Source: JACDEA01 sp963742585
Lineage (GTDB): Bacteria > Actinomycetota > Acidimicrobiia > Acidimicrobiales > JACDEA01
Direction of reading: 5' to 3'
Length of the DNA stretch: 64,000 nt
Assembly: GCA_963742585.1 (NCBI GenBank)
Contig: CAVUMI010000009.1
Coordinates: 372,001 to 436,000 of the forward strand
Part shown: piece after piece, positions 1 to 12,185 of the stretch
Position numbering within the stretch: position 1 is the stretch's first letter
Layout: each line of letters starts with the position of its first letter
Translations under genes and position numbers: made by a program
The notes under the pieces: model-generated
Seen by the model: only the letters and a program-made list of their open reading frames with translations
The model's database searches: none
Told to the model about the DNA's origin: nothing

Positions 1-1
1 T

Positions 2-994
2 TTCATGGAGAAGGGAGAGATCCGCTTTCGCGGGCCGACCAGCCAGCTGCTCAAGCGGCCCGACGTGTTGCGGTCGGTGTTTCTCGAGGGAGCGGGGTCG
101 GTTGACGGCCTTACCGGCCGCAAGGGGAAGACGGCACGTCGCCGTACGGCGGTGGTCGAGAGCAACGGGCACCGCGCGGTGGCCCTCGAGGTCAACGGGC
201 TCCGCAAACGCTACGGCGGGATCACCGCGGTCGACGATGTCGACCTCGTTCTCCATCAGGGCGAGATCCTCGGGGTGATCGGGCCCAACGGCGCGGGGAA
301 AACCACGTTGTTCGACCTGATCTCCGGGTTCGTCCCGCGCGATGACGGCCGCGTCACGCTGGAAGGCGACGACGTCAGCGACATGTCAGCCGATGCCCGG
401 GCGCGGCGTGGGTTGGGCCGCTCCTTCCAGGACGCCCGCCTGTTCCCGGCGCTGACTGTGACCGACACGATCAAGCTCGCCCTCGAGCGCCACGTTGCGG
501 TACGCGATCCCGTTGCCGCCGCGCTCTCCTTGCCGGCGGTCATCGATTCGGAGCGGGACGTGGCGTCGCGGGCCGAGGAGCTCATCGCGCTCATGGGACT
601 CGACGCATTCGCCGACAAGTTCGTCTCCGAGCTGTCGACGGGAAGCCGGCGGATCGTCGACCTCGCGTGCGTGCTCGCCCACGAGCCTCACGTGATCCTC
701 TTCGATGAGCCGTCGTCGGGAATCGCCCAGCGTGAGACCGAGGCGCTCGGCCCGCTCCTCGTCCGGATACGCGATGCCACAGAAGCGAGCCTCCTCGTGA
801 TCGAACACGACATGCCGTTGATCACGTCGATCTCCGACCGCCTGATCGCGCTGGACATGGGACGGGTCGTAACCGAGGGCCACCCAGCCGACGTGGTGCG
901 GCACCCCGATGTCGTGGCGTCGTACCTCGGGACGAGCACCGTTGCCATTACCCGATCGGGTAGTCGCACCACGAAGCAAACGAAGGGGAAGTAG
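2..994 (+). CDS. Branched-chain amino acid-type ABC transporter ATP-binding protein (5' end outside window)
   Basis: ATPase subunit of an ABC importer of the LivG/LivF type, acting on the inner face of the membrane. Visible motifs are Walker A GPNGAGKTT (about residues 94-102 counted from the ATG at 5), a Q-loop region (GRSFQDARLF), a signature-like LSTGSRR, Walker B VILFDEPSSG and the switch-histidine motif VIEHD. The ~60 residues before the domain (GEIRFRGPTSQLL and on) resemble the C-terminus of another LivF-type ATPase, and the frame is open to the window edge. The gene is therefore probably a tandem ATPase fusion starting upstream, and the ATG at 5 is probably internal. The binding-protein gene follows immediately. 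Function class is firm; the transported substrate is not shown. Confidence 0.85.
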   Translation, partial: FMEKGEIRFRGPTSQLLKRPDVLRSVFLEGAGSVDGLTGRKGKTARRRTAVVESNGHRAVALEVNGLRKRYGGITAVDDVDLVLHQGEILGVIGPNGAGKTTLFDLISGFVPRDDGRVTLEGDDVSDMSADARARRGLGRSFQDARLFPALTVTDTIKLALERHVAVRDPVAAALSLPAVIDSERDVASRAEELIALMGLDAFADKFVSELSTGSRRIVDLACVLAHEPHVILFDEPSSGIAQRETEALGPLLVRIRDATEASLLVIEHDMPLITSISDRLIALDMGRVVTEGHPADVVRHPDVVASYLGTSTVAITRSGSRTTKQTKGK

Positions 995-2795
995 ATGGGT
1001 AGCTGGAAGGATCTGACACTGGGGGATCTCGGCAAGGCGCTGCGCGCGATATCGACCGTTCATCCTGGCGGTGGCGGCCATCGTTCTGGTCGCCGTGTTG
1101 CTGCCGGGCCGCGGCGACAACCGCGACTCAGTCGCGGCCGCCGCGGCGTCGAGCGGCGACAGCACCGAGGCGGCTGCGGCCGAAGGAGACGCCGGAACCG
1201 AGACGACCGCGGTGGAGAGCGGCGACGCGGCCACGACGGGGACCGCCCTCAGCTCGCGTGGGCCGCGCGTCACCGCACCGTCCACCGGCGTTGTGGGACT
1301 CCCAGCCGGTGGCAAGGTGGGTCCGGACTGCGATCCGGCCACGGGTCGTATCAAGGTCCCGTCTCTGGCGGCGCCACCGTGCATGGCGCCGTTCGGGGCG
1401 AACAACGGCGGCAGTACCGCCACGGGCGTTACCGCCAAGGAGATCAAGGTCGTCTTCTACCAACCGCAGGACGACCCGGCGACCACCGCGGCCCTCACCG
1501 CGGCGGGCGCGAACAACGCGCCGGATGACGTCTGGAAAACGTTCCAGGACTACACCGACTACTTCAACAAGTTCTATGAGGGGTACGGCCGCAAAGTCGT
1601 CCTGACCCGCGTCCAAGGCAGCGGCAGTCCGAGCGACCCGGCCGCGGCCAACGCCGACGGGCAGACGATCGTGGGGATGAAGCCGTTCGCGGTGTGGGGC
1701 GGCAACCTGCCGTCGTTCTACGAAGTACTCGCCCGCAACAAAATCCTGTGCATCTGCACGACCTCCCAGCCCCAGGAGACCTACGAAAAGAGTGCGCCCT
1801 ACATCGGGTACACACCGCTGATGGCCTCGACGCAGGCCTACATCCACCGCGCCGAGTACATCGGCAAGCGCTTGGCCGGACGCAAGGCGGTGCACGCGGG
1901 GAGCCCGGTGTTCAAGCAGCAGAATCGGGTGTTCGGTCTCCTCTACTACGAGACCGCCGATAACGCGTACCGCGCCGGCGCCGAGTTCTTCAAGAAGGAG
2001 ATCACGAAGTACGGCACGTCGTTCAAGGTGGTGCTCCCGTACCGAGGTCCGCCCGACTACGCGGGTCTCCAGGAGGACGTCGAGCCTCTCATCCAGCGAC
2101 TGAAAGACGAAGGGGTCACCAGTGTGGCGATGGCGGCCGACCCGATCAGCCCGGCGTATTTCACACTTGAGGCGACGCGCCAGGCTTACAATCCCGAGTG
2201 GATCATCACCGGCTCGGCGCTGACCGACACGTCGCTATTCGCGCGCACCTACGACAGGACGCAGTGGTCGCATGCCTTCGGTATCTCCTTGCTCACCGCG
2301 CGCATCCCGAAGGCCGCCGTGGAGGCGTGGCGCGTGTACCAGTTCCACTGGAACCGAACGCCGCCGGCCGACAACCAGTACGGCGTCATCTACCCGGTGC
2401 CGCTCGCGTTCTTCACCGGGGTCCATCTGGCCGGCCCGAACCTCACCGTGGCCAACTGGCAGAAGGGGATCTTCTCCTTCCCGGTCACCAACAAGGATCG
2501 CAAGACCGCGGCCGCGGTGTCGTACGGGCAACACGGCATCTGGTCATCGGTCGACTACACCGGCGCCGATGATGTCACCGAGATCTGGTGGGATCCGAAC
2601 GTCCTCGGTCCCGACGAGCTCGACAATCGCGGCGCGGGCATGTACCGCTACGTTGATGGCGGGAAGCGCTACCTGCCCGGCGAGCACCCGCGCACCGATC
2701 CCAAGCCGTTCGTGACCGAAGGCACCGTCACGATCTACGACACTCCGCCCCAAGGCGAAACCGCCCCCAACTACCCCCACACGCCGTACCACTAA
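995..2795 (+). CDS. ABC transporter substrate-binding protein, LivK-like, one apparent frameshift near 1050
   Basis: Type 1 periplasmic-binding-fold protein, the extracellular receptor partner of the ATPase just upstream; this ATG abuts that stop codon. Two frames must be joined. The ATG frame gives MGSWKDLTLGDLGKALRAIS, and from about 1053 the continuation RPFILAVAAIVLVAVLLPG is in another frame, which then runs to 2795. The joined N-terminus is a short cytoplasmic segment plus one hydrophobic membrane anchor, then an Ala/Gly-rich linker (about 1120-1420) and the binding domain. No lipobox cysteine follows the hydrophobic segment. GTG at 1071 would be an internal start that cuts the anchor. 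The indel is probably a sequence error. Ligand unknown; the family takes up amino acids, amides and similar small molecules. Confidence 0.75.
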
Positions 2796-2796
2796 A

Positions 2797-2852
2797 CCTG
2801 TTCACCGGGCGATTCTCCGCGAATAGCGCGTGACAATCGCCCGGTGAACGGG
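2797..2852 (+). terminator. Long perfect inverted repeat downstream of the ABC operon
   Basis: Two bases after the stop codon at 2795, the arms 2800-2814 and 2835-2849 (GTTCACCGGGCGATT and its exact complement) can pair over 15 bp. One G-T and two G-C pairs extend the stem outward to 2797/2852. The loop is 20 nt. There is no T-run, so this would be a U-less terminator or an mRNA-stabilising hairpin separating the ABC genes from glgX. The pairing is seen directly; the function is inferred. Confidence 0.5.
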
Positions 2853-2889
2853 TGTCCGGCCATCGTTCGCGGCCGGGTTAGGGTTCGGC

Positions 2890-4971
2890 GTGCAGATCTG
2901 GCCGGGCAATCCCTATCCCCTGGGAGCCGCTTTCGACGGCGCAGGCACGAACTTTTCGGTGTTTTCGAGCGTCGCGGAGCGGGTGGAGCTCTGCCTGTTC
3001 GACGACGACGGCAACGAAGAACGGGTCGAGTTACCCGAAGTGGATGCGTCGTGTTGGCACGGCTATCTCCCGCGTAGTGGGCCGGGCCAGCGCTACGGCT
3101 ACCGCATTCACGGGCCGGACGAGCCCACCAAAGGGAACCGCTGCAACCCGGCGAAGCTGCTGCTCGATCCCTATGCACGGGCCATCGAGGGCACGGTGCG
3201 CTGGAACAATGCGCTGTTCGGGTACGGGCGCAGCAAGCGCCGCGACAGCGCGCCGTATGTGCCCCGTTCCGTGGTCATCAACCCGTGGTTCGACTGGTCC
3301 GACGACCGTTCGCCGCGGGTACCGCTGCACGAGACGGTGGTCTACGAGCTTCATGTCAAGGGGTTCACGCAACTCAATACCGCGATCCCGCCCGAGCTTC
3401 GCGGCACCTACGCGGGACTCACGCATCCCGACGCGATCGACCATCTCACCCGCCTCGGAATCACCGCGGTCGAGTTGCTGCCGGTCCACCACTTCGTCGA
3501 CGAGCACTCGCTGATCGAAAAGGGCCTGCGCAACTACTGGGGCTACAACTCGATCGGGTACTTCGCGCCCCACAACGAATACAGCAGCGTCGGGGAGCGC
3601 GGTCAGCAGGTCCACGAGTTCAAACAGATGGTCAAGGCGCTCCACGCTGCCAATATCGAGGTGATCCTCGATGTGGTCTACAACCACACCGCGGAGGGCA
3701 ATCACCAGGGCCCCACGCTGTCGTTCAAGGGTCTCGACAACGCGGCGTACTACCGGTTGATGGACGACCAGCGCCACTACATGGACTACACCGGCTGCGG
3801 CAACAGCCTGAACATGCGGAACCCGCATGTGCTCCAACTGATCATGGACAGTCTTCGGTACTGGGTAACCGAGATGCATGTCGACGGGTTCCGGTTCGAC
3901 CTGGCGTCGTCGCTGGCGCGCGAGCTACACGACGTCGACAAGCTCGCCGCCTTCTTCGACATCATCCAGCAGGACCCCGTCATGCGGCGGGTCAAGTTGA
4001 TCGCCGAACCCTGGGACGTGGGGGAGGGGGGCTATCAGGTCGGCAACTTCCCTCCGCTCTGGTCTGAGTGGAACGGCAAGTATCGGGACACCGTCCGCGA
4101 TTACTGGCGCGGCGAAGATCAAAAGCTGGGCGAGTTCGCGTATCGCATCACCGGCAGCTCCGACCTCTACGACTGGGGTGGCCGCCAGCCCGCGGCGAGT
4201 ATCAACTTCGTCACCGCCCACGACGGCTTCACGCTGGCCGACCTCGTCGCGCACAACGAGAAGCACAATGAAGCCAACGGCGAGGAGAACCGCGACGGCG
4301 AGAGCCACAACCGCTCGTGGAACCACGGTGCGGAGGGGCACACGGACGACGCCGAGATCCTGGCCCTACGCCGGCGGCAGCAGCGGAACTTTCTGGCCAC
4401 CCTGTTCCTGTCGCAGGGCGTGCCGATGCTCGTGGCCGGCGACGAGATGAACCGGTCGCAGCACGGCAACAACAACGGCTACTGCCAGGACAACGAGCTC
4501 TCGTGGCTCGATTGGAGTCTGCTCGACCAGGATCACGACCTCGTCGACTTCGTGCGGCGCCTGACCGAGTTCCGGCGCTCGCAGCCGGTGCTTCAACGCC
4601 GGCGTTGGTTCCAAGGCCGCCCGATCCACGGAACGGGAGTTGCTGACCTGGCCTGGTTCAAGCCCGACGGTGGCGTCATGACCGAGGACGATTGGGCGCA
4701 GGGGTACGCCAAGGCGGTGACCGTGTTTCTGAACGGCGAGGAGATACAGGAACCTGACGACCGCGGCCAGCGCATCACTGGCGACAGCCTGCTGTTGCTC
4801 TTCAGCGCTCATGACGGGCCGCTGCCCTTCACGATGCCCGACAACACCGTCGGCGAGGCGTGGCGGGTGGTGATCGACACCAACGACCGCGACCCGGCTC
4901 ACGAGGTAAAGGCCGGTGAGACCCTCGTCCTCGAAAGCCACTCCTTGGTCGTGCTGAAGCGTGTCGCGTAG
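2890..4971 (+). CDS. glgX: Glycogen debranching enzyme GlgX (isoamylase type)
   Basis: GH13 debranching enzyme that hydrolyses alpha-1,6 branches of glycogen, in the cytoplasm. The 693-residue product has the usual length and layout: an N-terminal CBM48-like domain (residues 1 to about 140, starting WPGNPYPLGA), then the (beta/alpha)8 barrel. Catalytic motifs: DVVYNHTAEGN (about 261), VDGFRFDL with nucleophile Asp about 337, IAEPWD with acid/base Glu about 373, and AHDGFTL with Asp about 445. The GlgX-typical NEANGEENRDG follows. GTG at 2890 is chosen because it precedes the conserved N-terminal strand. It is the first gene of the glucan/trehalose operon, overlaps treY by 11 bases, and is a distant paralogue of the GlgX encoded at 40314-42464. 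Confidence 0.93.
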   Translation: MQIWPGNPYPLGAAFDGAGTNFSVFSSVAERVELCLFDDDGNEERVELPEVDASCWHGYLPRSGPGQRYGYRIHGPDEPTKGNRCNPAKLLLDPYARAIEGTVRWNNALFGYGRSKRRDSAPYVPRSVVINPWFDWSDDRSPRVPLHETVVYELHVKGFTQLNTAIPPELRGTYAGLTHPDAIDHLTRLGITAVELLPVHHFVDEHSLIEKGLRNYWGYNSIGYFAPHNEYSSVGERGQQVHEFKQMVKALHAANIEVILDVVYNHTAEGNHQGPTLSFKGLDNAAYYRLMDDQRHYMDYTGCGNSLNMRNPHVLQLIMDSLRYWVTEMHVDGFRFDLASSLARELHDVDKLAAFFDIIQQDPVMRRVKLIAEPWDVGEGGYQVGNFPPLWSEWNGKYRDTVRDYWRGEDQKLGEFAYRITGSSDLYDWGGRQPAASINFVTAHDGFTLADLVAHNEKHNEANGEENRDGESHNRSWNHGAEGHTDDAEILALRRRQQRNFLATLFLSQGVPMLVAGDEMNRSQHGNNNGYCQDNELSWLDWSLLDQDHDLVDFVRRLTEFRRSQPVLQRRRWFQGRPIHGTGVADLAWFKPDGGVMTEDDWAQGYAKAVTVFLNGEEIQEPDDRGQRITGDSLLLLFSAHDGPLPFTMPDNTVGEAWRVVIDTNDRDPAHEVKAGETLVLESHSLVVLKRVA

Positions 4972-7288
4972 TACCTACCGCATCCAGCTCGGCCCGAAGT
5001 TCGGATTCGCACAAGTCATTGATATCGCCGGGTACCTGGCTGACCTTGGCATCACCCACGTGTACCTTTCGCCGATCACCGAGGCGGCGGCTGGAAGCAC
5101 GCATGGGTACGACGTCACCAATCCGACGCGGATCGACGCTGAGTTGGGTGGGCCCGAGGGCTTCGCCCGGATGGCCAGCGAACTCCGCGGGCACGGACTG
5201 GGCATCCTGCTCGACATCGTGCCCAACCACGTGGCGGTGCTGACGCATGAGAACCGCTGGTGGTGGGACGTCCTCAAGTTCGGGCAAGCCAGTGCGTTCG
5301 CTGCATATTTCGACATCGACTGGGAGTCGCCGGGCGAGGACCTTCGCGGCAAGGTGCTCGTGCCGATCCTTGGCGACGATGACGACGAGCTGGCGCTGGA
5401 CATGTGGAACGACGAGCCAGTCCTGCGGTACCACGAGTACCGGCTTCCGGTTGACCCAGCCACGCTCACCGAGCCGGAACCCCTGGTACCGGAGCTGCTC
5501 GCCCGTCAGCACTATCTCGTTGCGCACTGGCGCGAAGGGACGCAGCGGCTCAACTACCGCCGGTTCTTCGACATCACGAGCTTGGCCGGTATCCGCCAAG
5601 AGGACCCGGCCGTCTTCGCAGCGACCCACGAACTGGTAGCGCCACTCGCTGCGGACCGCGTCGTCGACGGCTTGCGCGTCGACCACATCGACGGCCTCAA
5701 AGATCCGGAGGCGTACCTCAACCGCTTGGCCGAGGCGACGTCAGAGGCCTGGGTGGTCGTCGAGAAGATCACCAACACCGAGGAAGAGCTTCCTGATACG
5801 TGGCCCGTCGCCGGTACCACTGGCTATGAGTTCCTCAACGTCGTCAACGGTTTGTTCGTCGATCGCGATGGCGAGGATGCTCTAACCGCGCTTTACCACG
5901 AGGTCACGGGCGAGGAAACGGACTTCGCTGTCGTGAGTTACGACGCCAAGCACTACGTCCTCGAGCATGCCTTGGTTCCCGAGATCACGCGCCTGGCTCG
6001 GCAGGCGCCGCGAGCGGGGATCGCCGAGGTACTCGCGCACGTTCCCATCTACCGGAGCTACGGGCGCTATGGGCGCGAATTTGTCGAAGCAGCGATCGAT
6101 GCCGCGCGTCGGCGCAAGCCCGAGCTGACCGCGGAGATCGACGCGGTGGAAGCAGCCCTCGCCGATCCGCACTCGGACTTCACGCAGCGCTTCGAACAGT
6201 TGAGCTGCGGCGTGGCGGCCATGGGTGTCGAGAACACCGCCTTCTTTCGGTACAACCGCCTTCTGGCGCTCAACGAGGTCGGTGGGAATCCCGGCCGGTT
6301 CGGCACGTCGATCGAGGAGTTCCATGCGGCGATGGCCCGCGCGCAGAATCGCACTCCGCGCGGCCTCGTCGTAACTGCGACGCACGACTCGAAGTGGGGG
6401 GAGGACCTGCGAGTGCGGCTCGGCCTTCTGTCCGAACTGCCCGAGGAGTGGGGGAGCGCCGTCCGCCGGTGGATGGCGCACAACGAACGGCACCAGGTGA
6501 GCGGGTGGCCCGACGCCAACGCGGAGTACGTGCTGTACCAGGTGCTCGTTGGCGCCTTCCCCTTGACGCCTAGCCGCGCTGCGTTGTTCATGGCCAAAGC
6601 GACCAAAGAGGCCAAGGTGCATACGTCGTGGACCGAGCCGTCGCCCGAATACGACACCACGCTCGAACACTTTGTACGCGCCGTCGTAGCGGACGATGTC
6701 TTCGGCGTTGACCTGGCCGAGTTCATGGCCACGCTGATCCAGCCCGGATGGGTGTCCTGGCTCGCGCAGACGCTCCTTCGCCTTACCGCTCCCGGCGTAC
6801 CGGACACGTACCAGGGGGCCGAGCTCTGGGATCTCGATCTGGTTGACCCGGACAACCGACACCCGGTCGACTTCGAGACGCGGCGCGCACTGATCGCCGA
6901 CGCCGTGGCGATGACCGCTGAGGGTGCTCGGGCCCGGGTCGTTGAAGGCGCGCCCAAGCTGATGACCCTTCGTCGCGCGCTCGAGGTTCGCCGCGGCCAC
7001 GGCGACACGTTCGAGGAGGGCTCGGCTTACACACCGCTGATGGCCACCGGTGCCAAACAGCGCCACGTCGTCGGCTTCTGCCGGCAGGGCGCTCGGAGCG
7101 AGGTCATCACCCTTGTGCCGCTCCATGTGCTGCGGCTCGGCTCCGACTGGGCTGATACCGCGGTCGACTTGCCGGCCGGCACGTGGCATAACGCGATGAC
7201 CGGCGAAGACATACGCGGCGGACACCGGCCGGTGTCCGAGATCTTCGCCCGCTGGCCGGTGGCTCTTCTCGTGCGGGCCGCTGGATGA
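4961..7288 (+). CDS. treY: Maltooligosyl trehalose synthase TreY
   Basis: Converts the reducing-end alpha-1,4 bond of maltodextrin to an alpha,alpha-1,1 bond, the first step of TreY/TreZ trehalose formation; cytoplasmic. The 775-residue length is normal. The start STYRIQLGPKFGF, followed by YLSPI and GSTHGYDV, is the family's hallmark N-terminus. GLRVDHIDGL carries the nucleophile Asp about 241, and VVVEKI the acid/base Glu about 268, followed by the usual GTTGYEFL. ATHDSKWGED aligns with the family's THDTKR-ED segment, with a Trp-Gly variation. GTG at 4961 lies inside the end of glgX, implying translational coupling, and the stop overlaps the treZ ATG. The frame is intact, unlike the five downstream genes. 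Confidence 0.93.
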   Translation: MSRSTYRIQLGPKFGFAQVIDIAGYLADLGITHVYLSPITEAAAGSTHGYDVTNPTRIDAELGGPEGFARMASELRGHGLGILLDIVPNHVAVLTHENRWWWDVLKFGQASAFAAYFDIDWESPGEDLRGKVLVPILGDDDDELALDMWNDEPVLRYHEYRLPVDPATLTEPEPLVPELLARQHYLVAHWREGTQRLNYRRFFDITSLAGIRQEDPAVFAATHELVAPLAADRVVDGLRVDHIDGLKDPEAYLNRLAEATSEAWVVVEKITNTEEELPDTWPVAGTTGYEFLNVVNGLFVDRDGEDALTALYHEVTGEETDFAVVSYDAKHYVLEHALVPEITRLARQAPRAGIAEVLAHVPIYRSYGRYGREFVEAAIDAARRRKPELTAEIDAVEAALADPHSDFTQRFEQLSCGVAAMGVENTAFFRYNRLLALNEVGGNPGRFGTSIEEFHAAMARAQNRTPRGLVVTATHDSKWGEDLRVRLGLLSELPEEWGSAVRRWMAHNERHQVSGWPDANAEYVLYQVLVGAFPLTPSRAALFMAKATKEAKVHTSWTEPSPEYDTTLEHFVRAVVADDVFGVDLAEFMATLIQPGWVSWLAQTLLRLTAPGVPDTYQGAELWDLDLVDPDNRHPVDFETRRALIADAVAMTAEGARARVVEGAPKLMTLRRALEVRRGHGDTFEEGSAYTPLMATGAKQRHVVGFCRQGARSEVITLVPLHVLRLGSDWADTAVDLPAGTWHNAMTGEDIRGGHRPVSEIFARWPVALLVRAAG

Positions 7289-8925
7289 CGGTGTTCCGCG
7301 TATGGGCGCCGCACGCCCAGCAGGTCGAACTCGTGACCGATGCGGGCACCGACGCGATGCAGCGCGACGACATGGGATGGTTCGCCATCAAGCGCGATCT
7401 CGCACCCGGCTCGCGGTATCGCTTCTCGCTCGACGGCGGCCCACCGATCCCTGACCCGCGGTCACCCTCCCAACCCGACGGCGTGCAAGGACCTTCAGCC
7501 GTGGTCGATCACGCCGCGTTCGCGTGGACCGACGCTTCGTTTGCCGGACCGGCGCTGGCCGACTCGGTGATCTACGAGCTTCATGTCGGCACGTTCACAC
7601 CCGACGGGACCTTCACGGCGACGATCGACCGCCTCGATCACCTGGTCGATCTCGGTGTCACGACCGTGGAGTTGATGCCGGTTGCGGAGTTCCCGGGGGA
7701 ACGTGGCTGGGGATACGACGGCGTGGACCTGTACGCGCCCCACCACGCCTACGGCGGACCGGAGGGGCTCAAGCAGCTCGTGGACGCCTGTCATGCCCGG
7801 GGCCTCGCCGTCATCCTCGACGTCGTCTACAACCACATGGGTCCGGACGGGAACTACCTGGGCACGTTCGGCCCCTACTTCACCGACCGCTACACGACGC
7901 CGTGGGGCCAAGCGGTGAACCTTGACGGACGAGGGAGCGATCATGTCCGCGACTTCATCATCGACAACGCGTGCATGTGGCTCCGCGACTACCACTTCGA
8001 CGGGCTCCGGCTCGACGCCGTGCACGCCCTCTTGGACACTTCGGCCTTCCACGTGCTGGAGCAACTCAGCGATCCGGATCGACGCGCTGGCGGCTGAGCT
8101 CGGCCGGCCGCTGTTCGCCATCGCCGAGAGCGACCGCAACGATCCGCGGCTGGTGTGGTCTCGCGAGGAGGGTGGCTACGGCATGCACGCGGCATGGGCC
8201 GACGACTTCCACCACGCGCTACACGCCGTGCTCAGCGGTGAGCGCGCCGGCTACTACGCGGACTTCGGGGAGCTGAGCCAGGTTGCCGACGCGCTCGAAG
8301 CACGCGGTACGTCTTCCGCGGCCAGTACTCGGGATATCGCGAGCGGCACCACGGCCGAACACCGCGGGGCGTGCCGGGATGGCGCTTTGTCGGCTGCACC
8401 CAGAACCACGATCAGGTCGGCAATCGGGCGCGTGGCGAACGGTCGTCAGCCTTGATGTCCGAGGGACGGCTCCGCGCCGCGGCCGCGTTGCTGCTCACGT
8501 CACCCTTCGTACCGCTTCTGTTCCAAGGAGAGGAATGGGGGGCGTCCAGCACCGTTCCTCTACTTCACCGATCACGCCGACAAGCAGCTCGGCCGGGCGG
8601 TCAGCGAGGGCCGCCAGCGGGAATTCGCCGCGTTCGGGTGGTCACCCGATGAGGTTCCCGATCCGCAGGATGAACATACCTTTCTGCGGTCCAAACTCGA
8701 CTGGGCCGAGCGCGACCGTGAACCGCACGCCACGATATTGGCGTGGTACAGGCACCTGATTCAGCTGCGTGCCTCCACGCCCGCGCTCCGCGACGGCCGG
8801 TTCGACCTGGTGCGACGCCAGAGCCGACGACGCGTCTCGGCTCTCTCGTCGTGGAGCGTGGTCCAGTCACGGTCACGGTGAATCTTCGGTCCGACGAGGT
8901 CTTCGTCGAGGGCGAACGCGGGTAA
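7285..8925 (+). CDS. treZ: Maltooligosyl trehalose trehalohydrolase TreZ, broken by about four apparent indels
   Basis: Hydrolyses maltooligosyl trehalose to free trehalose, the step after TreY. ATG at 7285 overlaps the treY stop (ATGA). The first frame runs 7285 to about 8070: VFRVWAPHAQQVEL, then LDVVYNHMGPDGNY and LRLDAVHALLD with the nucleophile Asp. It continues in other frames with IAESDRNDPRLV (acid/base Glu), TQNHDQVGNR and FQGEEWGA. Next comes FLYFTDHADKQLGRAV, and VNLRSDEVFVEGERG ends at 8925. Shifts lie near 8070, 8308, 8545 and 8815. The joined length, about 547 codons, is close to the family norm. Every catalytic segment survives in one frame or another, so sequence error is likelier than a real pseudogene. 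Confidence 0.82.
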
Positions 8926-8935
8926 GCAGGTCCAC

Positions 8936-10880
<1,945 letters not shown>

Positions 10881-10892
<12 letters not shown>

Positions 10893-12185
10893 TCGAAACC
10901 GAAGACTCCGGCGCCGCGCTCGGCGGACTACATCCCGCGTCAGCGCTGGTTCGGCAACCGCGACCGCACGCTGACGGGAGTGGCGCGACGTAGAGGCCAG
11001 GAGGTTTCGTCGACGGGAGGCCGGCGCTGGTCTGGGTAACGGCGACGCGTCGAGTTCGACCGCGGGCCGACTGCGCGTTACCACGTGCCGCTTGGGCTCG
11101 ACAACGGCGCGCCTCCTGGTTGCGAGGATCACGCCACCGGGCTTCTCGGCCGGGTGGGCACCGAATCGGGCCGCGCCATGGCCTATGACGCGGCGGTCGA
11201 TCCGGAGCTGGCCCGGGCGCTGTTGTCGGTGGTCGCGCCAGACGAACGCGTCGGGCGCCATGCGGCCGATGGGCGGCGAGCAGTCGAACACGTCGCTGGT
11301 TTACGACGAACGTCTGATCCTGAAGCTCTACCGGCGCCCACCCGACGGCCCCAACCCCGACGCCGAGGTCACCGCCGCACTTGCTGCGGAGCGGGTTCCC
11401 CAGTGTTGCGCCGGTGGTCGCGCGGTGGTCGAAGGCACGGCATCGACCGGGCAATCGTGCAGCCATTCTTGGACGGCGGTCACGATGGTTGGGCGTCCGC
11501 GGTGGCTCGGTGGCATCGGGCCGCGGGCCGGCGACTTCGTGGACGAGGCCACCCGGCTGGGCCAGGTCACCGCCCAGCTCCACGTCGCGCTCGCCGCCGC
11601 ATTCGGCACGCACAAGCCAGCGATGCCGACGGCGTGGGCCGAAACCGTGGTGACCGCCAGCTCGAGCGCACCGGCGACGCCGCGCATCGACAACGGCCGA
11701 GTTGGCCGCCGCTGTTGGACGCCTCCGCAAGCTCGACGGATGTAGGCTGCCGCAATCCGAATGCATGGCGACTACCACCTCGGGCCAGGTGCTGCGCTCG
11801 GGCGAACGCTGGTACGTACTCGACTTCGAAGGCGAGCCGGCCCGGCCGCTGGCCGAACGGCCGGGCCCGTCCTCACCATTGAAGGATGTCGCCGGCATGC
11901 TGCGGTCATTCGACTATGCGGCCAGGTCGCCGTGATGGAGGCAGGTGCCGAGGCCGCGCTCGGACTCCGCTGGCAGGCGGTGAACCGCCAGGCATTCCTC
12001 GATGCCTATTCACAGGGCGTCGGCGGCCACGGGCTCGTCCCCGAGGGCAGCGTCGCCTTCAACGCCGTTCTGACCGTGTTCGAACTGGAGAAGGCGATCT
12101 ACGAAGTCGGCTATGAGGCGGCCAACCGCCCGGCGTGGGTCGAATCCCGCTCGCCGCGGTCGAGCGCCTGTTGGAGACGGCATGA
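10881..12185 (+). CDS. mak: Maltokinase (Pep2/Mak), multiply frameshifted
   Basis: Phosphorylates maltose with ATP to maltose-1-phosphate, the GlgE donor. Recognisable pieces in order are DYIPRQRWFGNRDRTLTG (the usual N-terminal RQRWFG motif), SNTSLVYDERLILKLYRR and DGPNPDAEVT. Then come DEATRLGQVTAQLHVAL, HGDYHLG (kinase-fold catalytic loop), WYVLDFEGEPARPL (the DFEGEP metal-binding motif) and SSPLKDVAGMLRSFDYAA. The end is ELEKAIYEVGYEAANRPAW followed by ERLLETA. The fragments lie in all three plus frames between about 10890 and 12185, so the start is only approximate. The stop overlaps the glgB ATG at 12182. Position between glgE and glgB is the expected neighbourhood. The breaks are probably sequence error. 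Confidence 0.78.

Noticed and set aside
1040..1060. Frame change in the binding-protein gene, considered as programmed frameshifting.
   Set aside because: No slippery heptamer or downstream structure is evident, and similar indels abound in the window.
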